NCBI GenBank assembly: GCA_002342035.1
Contig: DDPE01000032.1
Location: forward strand, 1 to 63,307
DNA length: 63,307 bases
Direction: 5' to 3'
DNA from: Asticcacaulis sp. UBA2476
GTDB taxonomy: Bacteria; Pseudomonadota; Alphaproteobacteria; Caulobacterales; Caulobacteraceae
A program made the translations under genes and the position numbers. The notes beneath the pieces are model-generated. The model did not search any database and had not been told where the DNA came from. It saw nothing but the letters and a program-made list of their open reading frames with translations. Positions 25,065 through 33,558 of the stretch are shown here, one piece after another (positions within the stretch are counted from its first letter, which is position 1; every line of letters begins with the position of its first letter).

Positions 25065-27227
25065 ATGGTCTGGAAATCGGTGTGCATAGCCGCGTTATTG
25101 AGTGCGATGGCCGCATCAGCCTTTGCGCAAACAACTTCACCAAAGACCTGGACCGCCGATAATGGCAATGGTACCTTTACCAACCCTCTGTTTTACGATG
25201 AGTTTTCCGACCCTGATATGATCCGCGTCGGCGACTGGTTCTACCTGACCGGCACGACTATGCACACCATGCCGGGCCTGCCGATTTTGCGCTCAAAAGA
25301 CCTCGTCAACTGGGAATTTGTATCTTACGCGCTTGATAAACTCGACCTCGGCCCGCCGTTTCGGCTTGAGGATGGCAAGAGCATCTATGGTCAGGGCATA
25401 TGGGCACCCAGCTTTCGTTATCATAACGGCACGTTTTATATCTTCAGCAATGTGAACGGCCAGAAGACGCAGATCTTCACCGCCACCGACCCGAAAGGCC
25501 CGTGGACGCGCACCGAAATGAGGCGCTCCATGCACGACCTGTCGGTGCTGTTTGACGACGACGGTAAGGCCTATGCCATCTGGGGCTATCAGGGCATCAA
25601 AATGGCCCAACTTACCGATGATCTGACCGACATCGTTCCGGGTTCCGAAAAGGAAATCATCCCGCCTACCGCCGGTATGGGCGAGGGCGTGCATTTCTAC
25701 AAGTTCGGCGGTAAGTATTTTATTACCTCAGCATGGTTTTCCGGCCGGATGAAGATGCCCGCCGCGCGCGCTGATAACATCTGGGGGCCCTATGAGGTCA
25801 ATCCGGCCATCAGCATCGACGAAGATTTCGGCATGATCGAGGGGCATCGCCTCAGCGATGCGTGGGCCAGAAGCGACACCGCCCCCTATGTGATTAACCC
25901 GCCAAACCCCGCCCCCAATGGCCGTCTGTCGCTGCATCAGGGTGGCATCGTCCAGACTCCTGCGGGCGAATGGTGGGGCTTTTCGATGATGGATTATAAC
26001 TCGGTCGGCAGGCTTTTGGCCCTGTCGCCGATTACATGGAAAGACGGCTGGCCATACTTTGGTTTACCCGGCAATCTGGGGCGCAACCCACGCACCTGGG
26101 TCAAGCCGAAAACTTCAGAACCGCAGCCGATTAGCGTGCCTTATGAACGCAGTGATGCGTTCTCAGGTGCGGCGCTCAAACCCATCTGGCAATGGAACCA
26201 TCTGCCGGTGGAGGGTAAGTGGTCGCTGACCGAGCGGCGCGGGTTTCTACGCCTGAAATCCCTGCCCGCGACCTCGTTCTGGAACGCTAAAAACAGCCTG
26301 ACCCAGCGTGCGATCGGGCCGATGTCAACACCGACCGCTATTCTGGAAACCGGCGGGTTAAAAGACGGCGATGTGGCGGGACTGGCTCTGCTCAACCGGC
26401 CCTATGCGTGGATCGGCGTTGAAAAAACCTCTGCCGGTTTGGCACTAACCCACCATGATCAGCAGACCGGCAAGACCGCGCGCGTCAGGATCACCGCGCC
26501 GCGTGTGTGGCTGCGGGCCGACTGTAATTTCCTGACCGAAAAGGCCCGTTTCAGCTATTCGACCGATGGCGCGACCTTCACACCGATTGGTGATGAATTT
26601 ACCATGGTCTTTCAGCTCAAGACCTTCCAGGGCGTGCGTTACAGCCTGTTTAACTACAACACGATGGGGGCCGAGGGCGGCTATGCCGATTTCGATGCCA
26701 TCGACATCCACGAGCCCTATCCGCAGGGGCTGATGAAACCGATCCCCTATGGCCGTACCATCACTCTGAAAAGCGATCAGTCGCCGGCGGGCCTGTCGGT
26801 CAAAGGCGGCGCGTTGATGTCCGGACAACCTGTGTCATTTGAAGTCATCGACATGGGATTGGGACGCGCGGCGCTGAAGTTCGGCAACACCTATATCAGC
26901 GCGGCCGATGATGCCTCGGTCAGCCTGAAATACGGCAAACCCGGCACCGCAGAAAGCTTTCAGTGGATTGAGACCCCGACCGGCGAGTTGGCGCTAATGT
27001 CGCTGACCAACCACCGTTTCCTGCGCCTAGATCCGAAAACCCGCGCCATCACCGCCGACAGCTCCGGCCCGCAATCGGATGGCAAGGACGGGGTGCGGTT
27101 TGTGTGGTCAGCGAAACAGGAAAACAGGAAAACAGGACTATCGCTGATCGGTCAAAGAATCTTCGGATTCAGTATTAAGGCTGCCCATCCTGACGCCATG
27201 AATATTGCGAGAAACCACAGTGAGTAG
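25065..27227 (+). CDS. secreted GH43 glycosidase with C-terminal accessory domains
   Basis: A 720-residue enzyme with a signal peptide (MVWKSVCIAALLSAMAASAFA). The five-bladed GH43 propeller spans about 30-330, with DEFSDPDM (base Asp), LFDDDGKAYAIWG (second Asp) and GEGVHFYK (acid Glu). A beta-sandwich and a trefoil-like tail (NTYISAADD...) follow. GH43 members act on arabinan, xylan or galactan side chains. The ATG at 25065 follows CAGGGAGAG. The 3' end overlaps the convergent small membrane gene at 27152. Confidence 0.9.
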   Translation: MVWKSVCIAALLSAMAASAFAQTTSPKTWTADNGNGTFTNPLFYDEFSDPDMIRVGDWFYLTGTTMHTMPGLPILRSKDLVNWEFVSYALDKLDLGPPFRLEDGKSIYGQGIWAPSFRYHNGTFYIFSNVNGQKTQIFTATDPKGPWTRTEMRRSMHDLSVLFDDDGKAYAIWGYQGIKMAQLTDDLTDIVPGSEKEIIPPTAGMGEGVHFYKFGGKYFITSAWFSGRMKMPAARADNIWGPYEVNPAISIDEDFGMIEGHRLSDAWARSDTAPYVINPPNPAPNGRLSLHQGGIVQTPAGEWWGFSMMDYNSVGRLLALSPITWKDGWPYFGLPGNLGRNPRTWVKPKTSEPQPISVPYERSDAFSGAALKPIWQWNHLPVEGKWSLTERRGFLRLKSLPATSFWNAKNSLTQRAIGPMSTPTAILETGGLKDGDVAGLALLNRPYAWIGVEKTSAGLALTHHDQQTGKTARVRITAPRVWLRADCNFLTEKARFSYSTDGATFTPIGDEFTMVFQLKTFQGVRYSLFNYNTMGAEGGYADFDAIDIHEPYPQGLMKPIPYGRTITLKSDQSPAGLSVKGGALMSGQPVSFEVIDMGLGRAALKFGNTYISAADDASVSLKYGKPGTAESFQWIETPTGELALMSLTNHRFLRLDPKTRAITADSSGPQSDGKDGVRFVWSAKQENRKTGLSLIGQRIFGFSIKAAHPDAMNIARNHSE

Positions 27228-27421
27228 CGGCCCAAAACTTTTCTTAGCTTACCGGACGCCCGACTAAAACCATGTCCTAAGGCCAGCAATATGAGCCAAT
27301 CCAAAAGGAGAAAAGGCCATAATGGGATGTCCTTGATGTAAGCCGCACACAGCAGCATGGCTGCCGACACAACCACACCAAAGATCAGTATCCATTTGTA
27401 CTTATGGGATGTTCCCATCAT
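27152..27421 (-). CDS. small membrane protein, tandem copy 2
   Basis: An 89-residue protein with three hydrophobic segments (about 9-27, 30-48 and 65-84). It is paralogous to the gene at 27528-27794: both share YKxxLIFGVV, CAxYxKxxPLxPFxLL, GxGFxRAxG and KVLGRY. Its ATG overlaps the stop of a fragment that repeats the C-terminal codons of the upstream ABC exporter. Its own 3' end overlaps the GH43 gene by 76 bases. Function unknown. Confidence 0.6.
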   Translation of the reverse strand: MMGTSHKYKWILIFGVVVSAAMLLCAAYIKDIPLWPFLLLDWLILLALGHGFSRASGKLRKVLGRYSLWFLAIFMASGWAALILNPKIL

Positions 27422-27453
27422 TCCACTTGTGCTTCAACCTTTGCGAGGGTTTC
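27418..27453 (-). pseudogene. duplicated 3' fragment of the ABC exporter gene
   Basis: The minus strand reads ETLAKVEAQVE-stop, the same 11 residues that end the ABC exporter at 27829, with about six third-position differences over 36 bases. Sequence upstream of it does not clearly match the exporter. It precedes small membrane copy 2 just as the true 3' end precedes copy 1, indicating an old tandem duplication that included both. Confidence 0.6.
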
Positions 27454-27527
27454 ATCAGCCATCAGATCGGTGTGGCTTCGACGCCCACCATGCTGAAGTC
27501 TGACGCCGCGCTCCAAAAACGCATTAA

Positions 27528-27794
27528 TCAGACGATACCCGGCCTTAGTAGGATGGCTGCCAATCCAAACACCCCAAAGACGGCAACAAACCGCCCGAAG
27601 TAGCGTCCAAGAACTTTTTTGGAAGCCCCCGTTGCGCGTGTAAAACCATTACCAAGCACATGTAATACGACCCCATTCAACAAGACAAACGGCATAAGAG
27701 GGACACTTTTTACGTAAACCGCACAGCCTAGCATTGCCGTTGAAATCACGACGCCAAATATCAGCAAAAGTTTGTATTTATCGGATGACGGCAT
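27528..27794 (-). CDS. small membrane protein, tandem copy 1
   Basis: An 88-residue paralogue of the protein at 27152-27421, with the same three hydrophobic segments. It starts 34 bases after the ABC exporter stop on the same strand, so co-transcription is likely. No family is recognised. The lower similarity of the second copy at its C-terminus suggests the duplication is not recent. Confidence 0.6.
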   Translation of the reverse strand: MPSSDKYKLLLIFGVVISTAMLGCAVYVKSVPLMPFVLLNGVVLHVLGNGFTRATGASKKVLGRYFGRFVAVFGVFGLAAILLRPGIV

Positions 27795-27828
27795 GGCGAC
27801 CTACTTTTTCATCAAAATAAAAACGTCA

Positions 27829-29718
27829 TTACTCCACCTGAGCTTCGACCTTGGCGAGGGTTTCACGGGCTTCATCGGCGGCGCGCTGACGCTCCCACAT
27901 GCCGTAATAGATTCCCTGCTGGCGCATGAGATTATGGTGGGTGCCGCGCTCAGCCACCACGCCGTCTTTGAGCACCAAAATCTCATCGGCGCCAACCACT
28001 GTCGACAGCCGGTGGGCGATCACAAGCGTCGTGCGGTTTTGCGACACCTCATCCAGTGAGGCCTGAATTTCGCGCTCGGTATGGGTATCAAGGGCCGAGG
28101 TCGCTTCGTCCAGAATCAGGATCGGCGGTGCCTTGAGCAGGGTGCGCGCAATGGCGACGCGCTGCTTTTCACCACCCGACAATTTCAGGCCGCGCTCTCC
28201 GACTTCGGTATCAAAACCCTTGGGCAGAGAAGCGATGAACCCGGCGATCTGGGCCTTATCGGCGGCGTCCTCGATCTCAGCGCGCGAAGCCCCCGCCCGG
28301 CCATAGGCGACATTATAGGCGATGGTGTCGTTAAACAGGACGGTATCCTGCGGCACCATGCCGATGGCGTGACGCAAAGACGCCTGATTGACGGTGCGAA
28401 TATCCTGACCGTCGATTTCAATCGACCCGCCCTTAACGTCGTAAAACCGGAACAGCAGCCGTGAAATGGTCGATTTGCCAGCCCCTGATGGGCCGACAAT
28501 GGCCACCGTCTTACCCGCGGGCACTTCAAACGATACCCCTTTCAGGATCGGGCGGTCGGCATCGTATGAGAATACCACATCCTTGAACGCCACGGCCCCG
28601 GCGCTGATCTTGAGGTCTGCGGCATTCGGATCGTCGACCACTTCGGCGGGCTCATCCAACAGCTTGAACATCGAATCCATATCGACCAGCGAGGTGGTGA
28701 TTTCGCGGTAGAGCGTGCCGATGAAATTAAGCGGAATGGAAAGCTGCATCATGAAGGCATTGATCATCACAAAATGACCGACCGTCTGAGTGCCGCGTGA
28801 CACTTCATAGGCCGACATCAGCATCACAATGGTCATGCCGATCGAGAAGATAATGGCCTGCCCCAGGTTCAGCCATGCCAGAGACGTGTAGGTCTTGATC
28901 GCCGCTTTTTCGTAATCGCCGGTGGCTTTGTTGTAGCGGTCGGACTCCAGCCGCTCATTGCCGAAATATTTGACGGTCTCAAAATTCAGCAACGAATCCA
29001 CAGCCTTGGACATGGAATCGGTATCGGCATCGTTCATGTCCTTGCGGATCTGGATGCGCTTATTGGACGCCCAGACCGAGAACCAGACATAGATCACCAC
29101 CGTGACCACGACGACGACGACATACATGATGCTAAACTGATTGGCGATAATGGCTGAGGTCAGCACAAACTCGATCAGGGTCGGTATAGCGATCATCATG
29201 GTCAGGCGGATGATGGTCTCAATGCCGGTCTTGCCGCGCTCGATCACCCGCGACAGGCCGCCCGTGCGGCGTTGCAGGTGAAAGCGCAGTGACAGATTAT
29301 GCAAATGCACAAAGGTACGATTGGCCAGACCCCGTACGGCGTGTTGGCCGACTGCGGCAAACAAGGCGTCGCGCACCTGATTGAAGCCATTGGACAGCAA
29401 TCGCGCCACACCATAGGCCACCACCAGAATGATCGGAGAGGCAATCAAAAGCCCCATCATCGACGGCGCTTCACCCTCACCTGACAGAGCGTTAGTGGCC
29501 CATTTATAGGTGTACGGAATAAAGACCGTCAGCACCTTACCCAGCAGCATGAACACCATCGCCAGCACGACCTGCATCTGAAGGTCGGCGCGGTCCTTGG
29601 GCCACAGATAGGGCTTAAGAAAGTCGATCGTGCCCTGAAAACTGGCATGGGGTCGCGTCATAGGCGCGTTTTGGGGCGCGTTTGAGGGAGATTGCGTATC
29701 GGGAGAGGGAGGAGCCAT
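27829..29718 (-). CDS. Atm1-type ABC exporter (fused permease/ATPase)
   Basis: A 629-residue half-transporter with a hydrophilic N-terminus, six membrane helices (about 45-340) and a nucleotide-binding domain. Walker A is GPSGAGKST, the signature LSGGEKQ, Walker B ILILDEATSALD, and the H-loop IAHRLST. Overall it follows the Atm1/HMT1 family (ALKPYLWP-like start), whose bacterial members export glutathione-linked metals or sulfur compounds. It acts as a homodimer in the inner membrane. Two small membrane-protein genes follow. Confidence 0.9.
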   Translation of the reverse strand: MAPPSPDTQSPSNAPQNAPMTRPHASFQGTIDFLKPYLWPKDRADLQMQVVLAMVFMLLGKVLTVFIPYTYKWATNALSGEGEAPSMMGLLIASPIILVVAYGVARLLSNGFNQVRDALFAAVGQHAVRGLANRTFVHLHNLSLRFHLQRRTGGLSRVIERGKTGIETIIRLTMMIAIPTLIEFVLTSAIIANQFSIMYVVVVVVTVVIYVWFSVWASNKRIQIRKDMNDADTDSMSKAVDSLLNFETVKYFGNERLESDRYNKATGDYEKAAIKTYTSLAWLNLGQAIIFSIGMTIVMLMSAYEVSRGTQTVGHFVMINAFMMQLSIPLNFIGTLYREITTSLVDMDSMFKLLDEPAEVVDDPNAADLKISAGAVAFKDVVFSYDADRPILKGVSFEVPAGKTVAIVGPSGAGKSTISRLLFRFYDVKGGSIEIDGQDIRTVNQASLRHAIGMVPQDTVLFNDTIAYNVAYGRAGASRAEIEDAADKAQIAGFIASLPKGFDTEVGERGLKLSGGEKQRVAIARTLLKAPPILILDEATSALDTHTEREIQASLDEVSQNRTTLVIAHRLSTVVGADEILVLKDGVVAERGTHHNLMRQQGIYYGMWERQRAADEARETLAKVEAQVE

Positions 29719-29875
29719 CGAGGTCAGGCGCTTTCGGCAAAGGCTTTGGGAGTCACGCCTATATAGGGCGATGCGCTTTTAAAACCAAACCTTGCGGCCA
29801 TTTATTTTGAGCCTTTGAATTTTTGTCCAGTTCCGATAGGATTTGATCATAAATAATCATATGGGAGACTGCCCG

Positions 29876-30685
29876 ATGTTGACCCGCCGTTTGTTAATCG
29901 CCGCCGCATTGACCTGCCTGACCGCGCCCGCGTTTGCTGCCGAGGCGCTCAAGCCGATCCGCGTGATACTGGTCGGCGATTCGACCATGACGGACAAATC
30001 CGGCTACGGCAAAGGCTTCTGCGCGCAATTCAAGCCAGAAGCGATCACCTGCGTCAATGCCGCCCGCGGCGGACGGTCTTCCAAAAGCTACCGCGTCGAA
30101 GGCCTGTGGGATAAGGTCATGGCCGATCTGCCCGTCGGCAATTTCGACAAAACCTATGTGCTGATCCAGTTTGGTCACAATGACGGCTCATGGCGGCCGG
30201 AGCGCCGCACCGATATTGAGACCGAGTTCGGCCCGAATATCCGTAACTATGTTTATGATGTGAAAAAGGCCGGCGCCGTGCCGGTGCTGGTCACACCTTT
30301 GACCCAGCGTCATTTCAAGAATTTTAAAGTACAGAACGACCTGCTGCCATGGGCGCAGGTGACGCGCCTGATCGCCCGCACCACTGATACCACCCTGATT
30401 GATCTTTATGCCGAAGGTCAGGCCAAGGTGCAGGACATGGGCATCGCCGAATCGCTTACGCTCGCGGGTCAACCAATTCCGCAGAACGTGCTTGATGCGG
30501 CACCTTCCGGTACGACCGTGCCCGCCGTTTTTACCGACGCCTCTCAGGGTCAGGGCAGCGCGCAGGCCTTTGACTACACCCATACCGGCCCCAAGGGCTC
30601 AGACTATTTCGGCAAGATGGTGGTCGACCTGTGGGTAAAGGCCGACCCGAAGATCGCGGCCTATGTGATCGCGCCGGAGGAATAG
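29876..30685 (+). CDS. secreted SGNH esterase, rhamnogalacturonan acetylesterase-like
   Basis: A 269-residue enzyme with a signal peptide (LTRRLLIAAALTCLTAPAFA). SGNH blocks are visible: GDSTM (Ser), NAARGGRSS (Gly), FGHNDGS (Asn), and a late DYTHTG (Asp/His pair). It fits the RGAE family, which removes acetyl groups from pectin. The ATG at 29876 has GGGAGA upstream. It is followed by a GH43 gene on the same strand, so it probably belongs to a pectin-degrading set. Confidence 0.85.
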   Translation: MLTRRLLIAAALTCLTAPAFAAEALKPIRVILVGDSTMTDKSGYGKGFCAQFKPEAITCVNAARGGRSSKSYRVEGLWDKVMADLPVGNFDKTYVLIQFGHNDGSWRPERRTDIETEFGPNIRNYVYDVKKAGAVPVLVTPLTQRHFKNFKVQNDLLPWAQVTRLIARTTDTTLIDLYAEGQAKVQDMGIAESLTLAGQPIPQNVLDAAPSGTTVPAVFTDASQGQGSAQAFDYTHTGPKGSDYFGKMVVDLWVKADPKIAAYVIAPEE

Positions 30686-30840
30686 GTGATGTTCTCTGGG
30701 CTGTTTGACAATCCTATACGGTACGCTAAAAAGAATTTGTCCGACATATCGGGCGCTGCTTTGATCGTAGCGCGCGATGAAGCCATAATAATATCGGGAT
30801 CGGGCACCCAATCTACTGAAACGTCCTTGTGAGAATTATA

Positions 30841-31872
30841 ATGTCGAACCTTACCCGCTTTTCCCGCCGCGGTTTTGTGATCGCTGCCGCCAGCGTCACG
30901 GCCACGCCGTCCTATGCCCAAACACCGCCCAAACCGATCAATCCGTTAGTGCGTCAGCGTGCCGATGCGCAGATCATGCAGCATGATGACGGCTACTATT
31001 ATTTTACTGCCACGGTGCCGGAATATGACCGCCTGATCGTACGCCGGGCGCGCACTATTGCCGGTCTGCAAACTGCCGGTGAAGTGGTGATCTGGAAACG
31101 CCCTGCGGAGGGCAAGATGGGGGGCTATATCTGGGCGCCGGAAATCCACCATTTTGACGGCCAGTGGCATCTTTACTTTGGCGCGGGCGATAAGGGTGAG
31201 CCGTTTCGGGTGCGCACCTATGTCATCTCCAGCCCCGATCCCAATCCGCTGACCGGCCGCTGGGGTAAGCCGGTCTTGGTTGAAATGCCGTGGGATACGT
31301 TTAACCTTGATGCCACGACGTTTGTGCACAAAGGCGCGCGTTATCTGTTGTGGGCGCAAAAGGAACCGGGCATTGAGACCAACTCGAACCTTTATCTGGC
31401 ACCATTAGCCTCGCCGTCAAAGCTGGCCGCCCCGCCGGTGCGCCTGACCGTGCCGACCTATGACTGGGAAATTATCAAATATAAGGTCGCCGAAGCGCCG
31501 ACCGTGCTGCATCGTAATGGCCGCCTGTTCCTGACCTATTCGGCCAGCGCTACCGATGAGAACTATTGCTTAGGCATGCTGACCGCCAACGAGGACGCCG
31601 ACATCATGGACGCATCGTCGTGGGTGAAATCGCCGGTGCCGGTGTTTAAAAGCTCAGCCAAAAACAAGGTCTGGGGCCCAGGTCACAACAGCTTCATAAC
31701 CGATGAGCAGGGCCGCGATGTGCTGGTCTATCATGGCCGAGACTACCAGAAAATCACCGGCAATTCGCTGTTCGACCCGAACCGCCACACCCGCGTCCAG
31801 CCCTTTGGCTATACGGCGGATGGCGTGCCGGACTTCGGCGAGCCGGTCGCTAACGGTGCGTGGAAAGACTAA
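30841..31872 (+). CDS. Tat-exported GH43 glycosidase
   Basis: A 343-residue single-domain GH43 enzyme. A twin-arginine signal (FSRRGFVIAAA) is followed by the five-bladed propeller; the catalytic triad candidates lie in RADAQIM (Asp), NLDATTF (Asp) and AEAPTVL (Glu). The pattern suits the alpha-L-arabinofuranosidase branch. The ATG at 30841 opens directly into the Tat signal. It converges with the GH39 gene, with 11 bases between stops. Confidence 0.88.
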   Translation: MSNLTRFSRRGFVIAAASVTATPSYAQTPPKPINPLVRQRADAQIMQHDDGYYYFTATVPEYDRLIVRRARTIAGLQTAGEVVIWKRPAEGKMGGYIWAPEIHHFDGQWHLYFGAGDKGEPFRVRTYVISSPDPNPLTGRWGKPVLVEMPWDTFNLDATTFVHKGARYLLWAQKEPGIETNSNLYLAPLASPSKLAAPPVRLTVPTYDWEIIKYKVAEAPTVLHRNGRLFLTYSASATDENYCLGMLTANEDADIMDASSWVKSPVPVFKSSAKNKVWGPGHNSFITDEQGRDVLVYHGRDYQKITGNSLFDPNRHTRVQPFGYTADGVPDFGEPVANGAWKD

Positions 31873-31883
31873 GCAACTGACTA

Positions 31884-33461
31884 CTACGGCGTCAGGCTCA
31901 CCAGTACCACATCATTGCTGTGCATGGGCAGAGACACGACACCCTTGCCGTCCGCGCCGATGCGGATCGTCTTTTGGGTTTCCGGCGCGTCTTTGGTCAG
32001 GGCGTGCATCTGCTTAATCTGAGCGGGCGTCAGGTCTTTCGGGGCACCCAGTTCGACATAGGCCGAATAGGCGTCGTTTTTCTTATAGCCGGTGCGGTGG
32101 ATTTTCAGCGCATACCTGCCGGGTTTCAGGCCGGTCAGGTTCAGCGTCACGTCGGGGGCGGGGGCATTGGGTACCAGCTTGCTAAAGAAGGTGCCGTTGC
32201 TTTTGCCCTGCTGGTCGGGAAGCTGAAAATCCCAGACCACGGCATTGACCGTGCCGTTTTCAGTTGCCGCCCAGACCTGAGCGTCCGCAGACGGAATTTC
32301 AAATCCTTTCAACGCATTGAGGTATTTGTAAGTAAACCACGACGCCTTACGGATACCTTCGCGGGTCATCAGACCAAAGCCGCCGTGAAACGCCGCCGAT
32401 GGCGGGCCGGGTTCTTCAAACAGATCGGAATAGACCCAGTAGCTCATGCCCTGCGCCGTGCCCTGTACGCTCTTGAGCTTGCTGAGGATATAGGCGGCGG
32501 CGACGTAACTGTCGTGGCTTAGGTCACGCGGATTATAGCTGGTGCTCCATTCGGTGAAGATGAGCGGCAGACCGGGCAGGTGTGAGGCTTCGATCTCGGC
32601 GCGCACCTTTTTCACATCTCCGATAACGGCATCCGGCCTTTTCGAGAGCTGAAGATCCATCTTGCCTTCTTCGTCCAGATAGCCGTAATCAACGCCGTAA
32701 GTATGGGTGGTGACGAAATCAACCGGCGTGTTTGTCGCCTTGGCAAAGGCCAGCAGTTCCGGCACCCAGGCCGCCCCTGCCGTCGATGGCCCGCCGACGC
32801 GCAGGGCCGGATCGATGGCTTTGATAGTGCGTGCTGTCAGGCCGTACAGCGCAAAATAGGCTTCCTGATCGGCGTACTGCCAAAAGCCGTCGAGGTTCGG
32901 TTCATTCCACACTTCAAAGTACCAGGTGCGGACTTCTTCGATGCCATAACGGCTGATCAGGTGGCGCACAAATTCATTGATCAGCGCCTTCCACATGTCG
33001 GGGCGCGGGTGGGAGGTATTGCCTTTCCAGTAAAACAGGGTCTGATCCGACGTTTTCATCGCGGACGGTGTAAAGCCCAGTTCGATGAACGGCTTGATGC
33101 CGTATTTGAGCATGGTGTCGTAGAGATAGTCGATCTTCGTCCAGTCATAGACGACCTTTTTATCAACCAGCTTTACGGTGCCCAGATCATCATGGAAAAT
33201 GTCATGGAAACGCAGATAGCGAAACCCCAGTTCATGGGCGGCGGTTTTAAGCTGGGCCAGATTGGCGTCGCGGATCGTGACGCCGGGATAATCAGCACCC
33301 ACTGACAAATCGAAAAAGCGGTCAACCGGCGTGGTCGCTTTGGTCAGGTCGAGCGTGACCTGACGCGATGTCGCTTGCGCACGGGCATAGGGTGCTGCGC
33401 CTGCCAGAACGCTGGACGCCATAAGTGCCGAGACGGTGCGCCGTGTGAAGGTTTGTGCCAT
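31884..33461 (-). CDS. Tat-exported GH39 beta-xylosidase-like enzyme
   Basis: A 525-residue enzyme with a twin-arginine-like signal (FTRRTVSALMA) and a TIM barrel. The acid/base residue is Glu187 in EVWNEPN and the nucleophile Glu304 in IFTEWS, both GH39 signatures. A C-terminal beta-sandwich follows. GH39 members release xylose from xylo-oligosaccharides, among other activities. It is divergent from a GH43 gene; a LacI-type palindrome lies between them. Confidence 0.9.
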   Translation of the reverse strand: MAQTFTRRTVSALMASSVLAGAAPYARAQATSRQVTLDLTKATTPVDRFFDLSVGADYPGVTIRDANLAQLKTAAHELGFRYLRFHDIFHDDLGTVKLVDKKVVYDWTKIDYLYDTMLKYGIKPFIELGFTPSAMKTSDQTLFYWKGNTSHPRPDMWKALINEFVRHLISRYGIEEVRTWYFEVWNEPNLDGFWQYADQEAYFALYGLTARTIKAIDPALRVGGPSTAGAAWVPELLAFAKATNTPVDFVTTHTYGVDYGYLDEEGKMDLQLSKRPDAVIGDVKKVRAEIEASHLPGLPLIFTEWSTSYNPRDLSHDSYVAAAYILSKLKSVQGTAQGMSYWVYSDLFEEPGPPSAAFHGGFGLMTREGIRKASWFTYKYLNALKGFEIPSADAQVWAATENGTVNAVVWDFQLPDQQGKSNGTFFSKLVPNAPAPDVTLNLTGLKPGRYALKIHRTGYKKNDAYSAYVELGAPKDLTPAQIKQMHALTKDAPETQKTIRIGADGKGVVSLPMHSNDVVLVSLTP

Positions 33462-33494
33462 TTGCCTCTCCCGATTATATGATTATACTACAAT

Positions 33495-33508
33495 TGATAG
33501 CGCTATCA
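33495..33508. promoter_or_regulatory. LacI-family operator between divergent GH39 and GH43 genes
   Basis: TGATAGCGCTATCA is a perfect 14-base palindrome with the central CG that LacI-family regulators recognise. It lies 34 bases before the GH39 start and 50 before the GH43 start, so it could control both. No LacI-family gene is present in the window, so the regulator acts from elsewhere. Confidence 0.75.
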
Positions 33509-33558
33509 TTTGCACGGGGTCAAGCTATATAAACCCGGCAAAAACAGGGAACCGAAAC

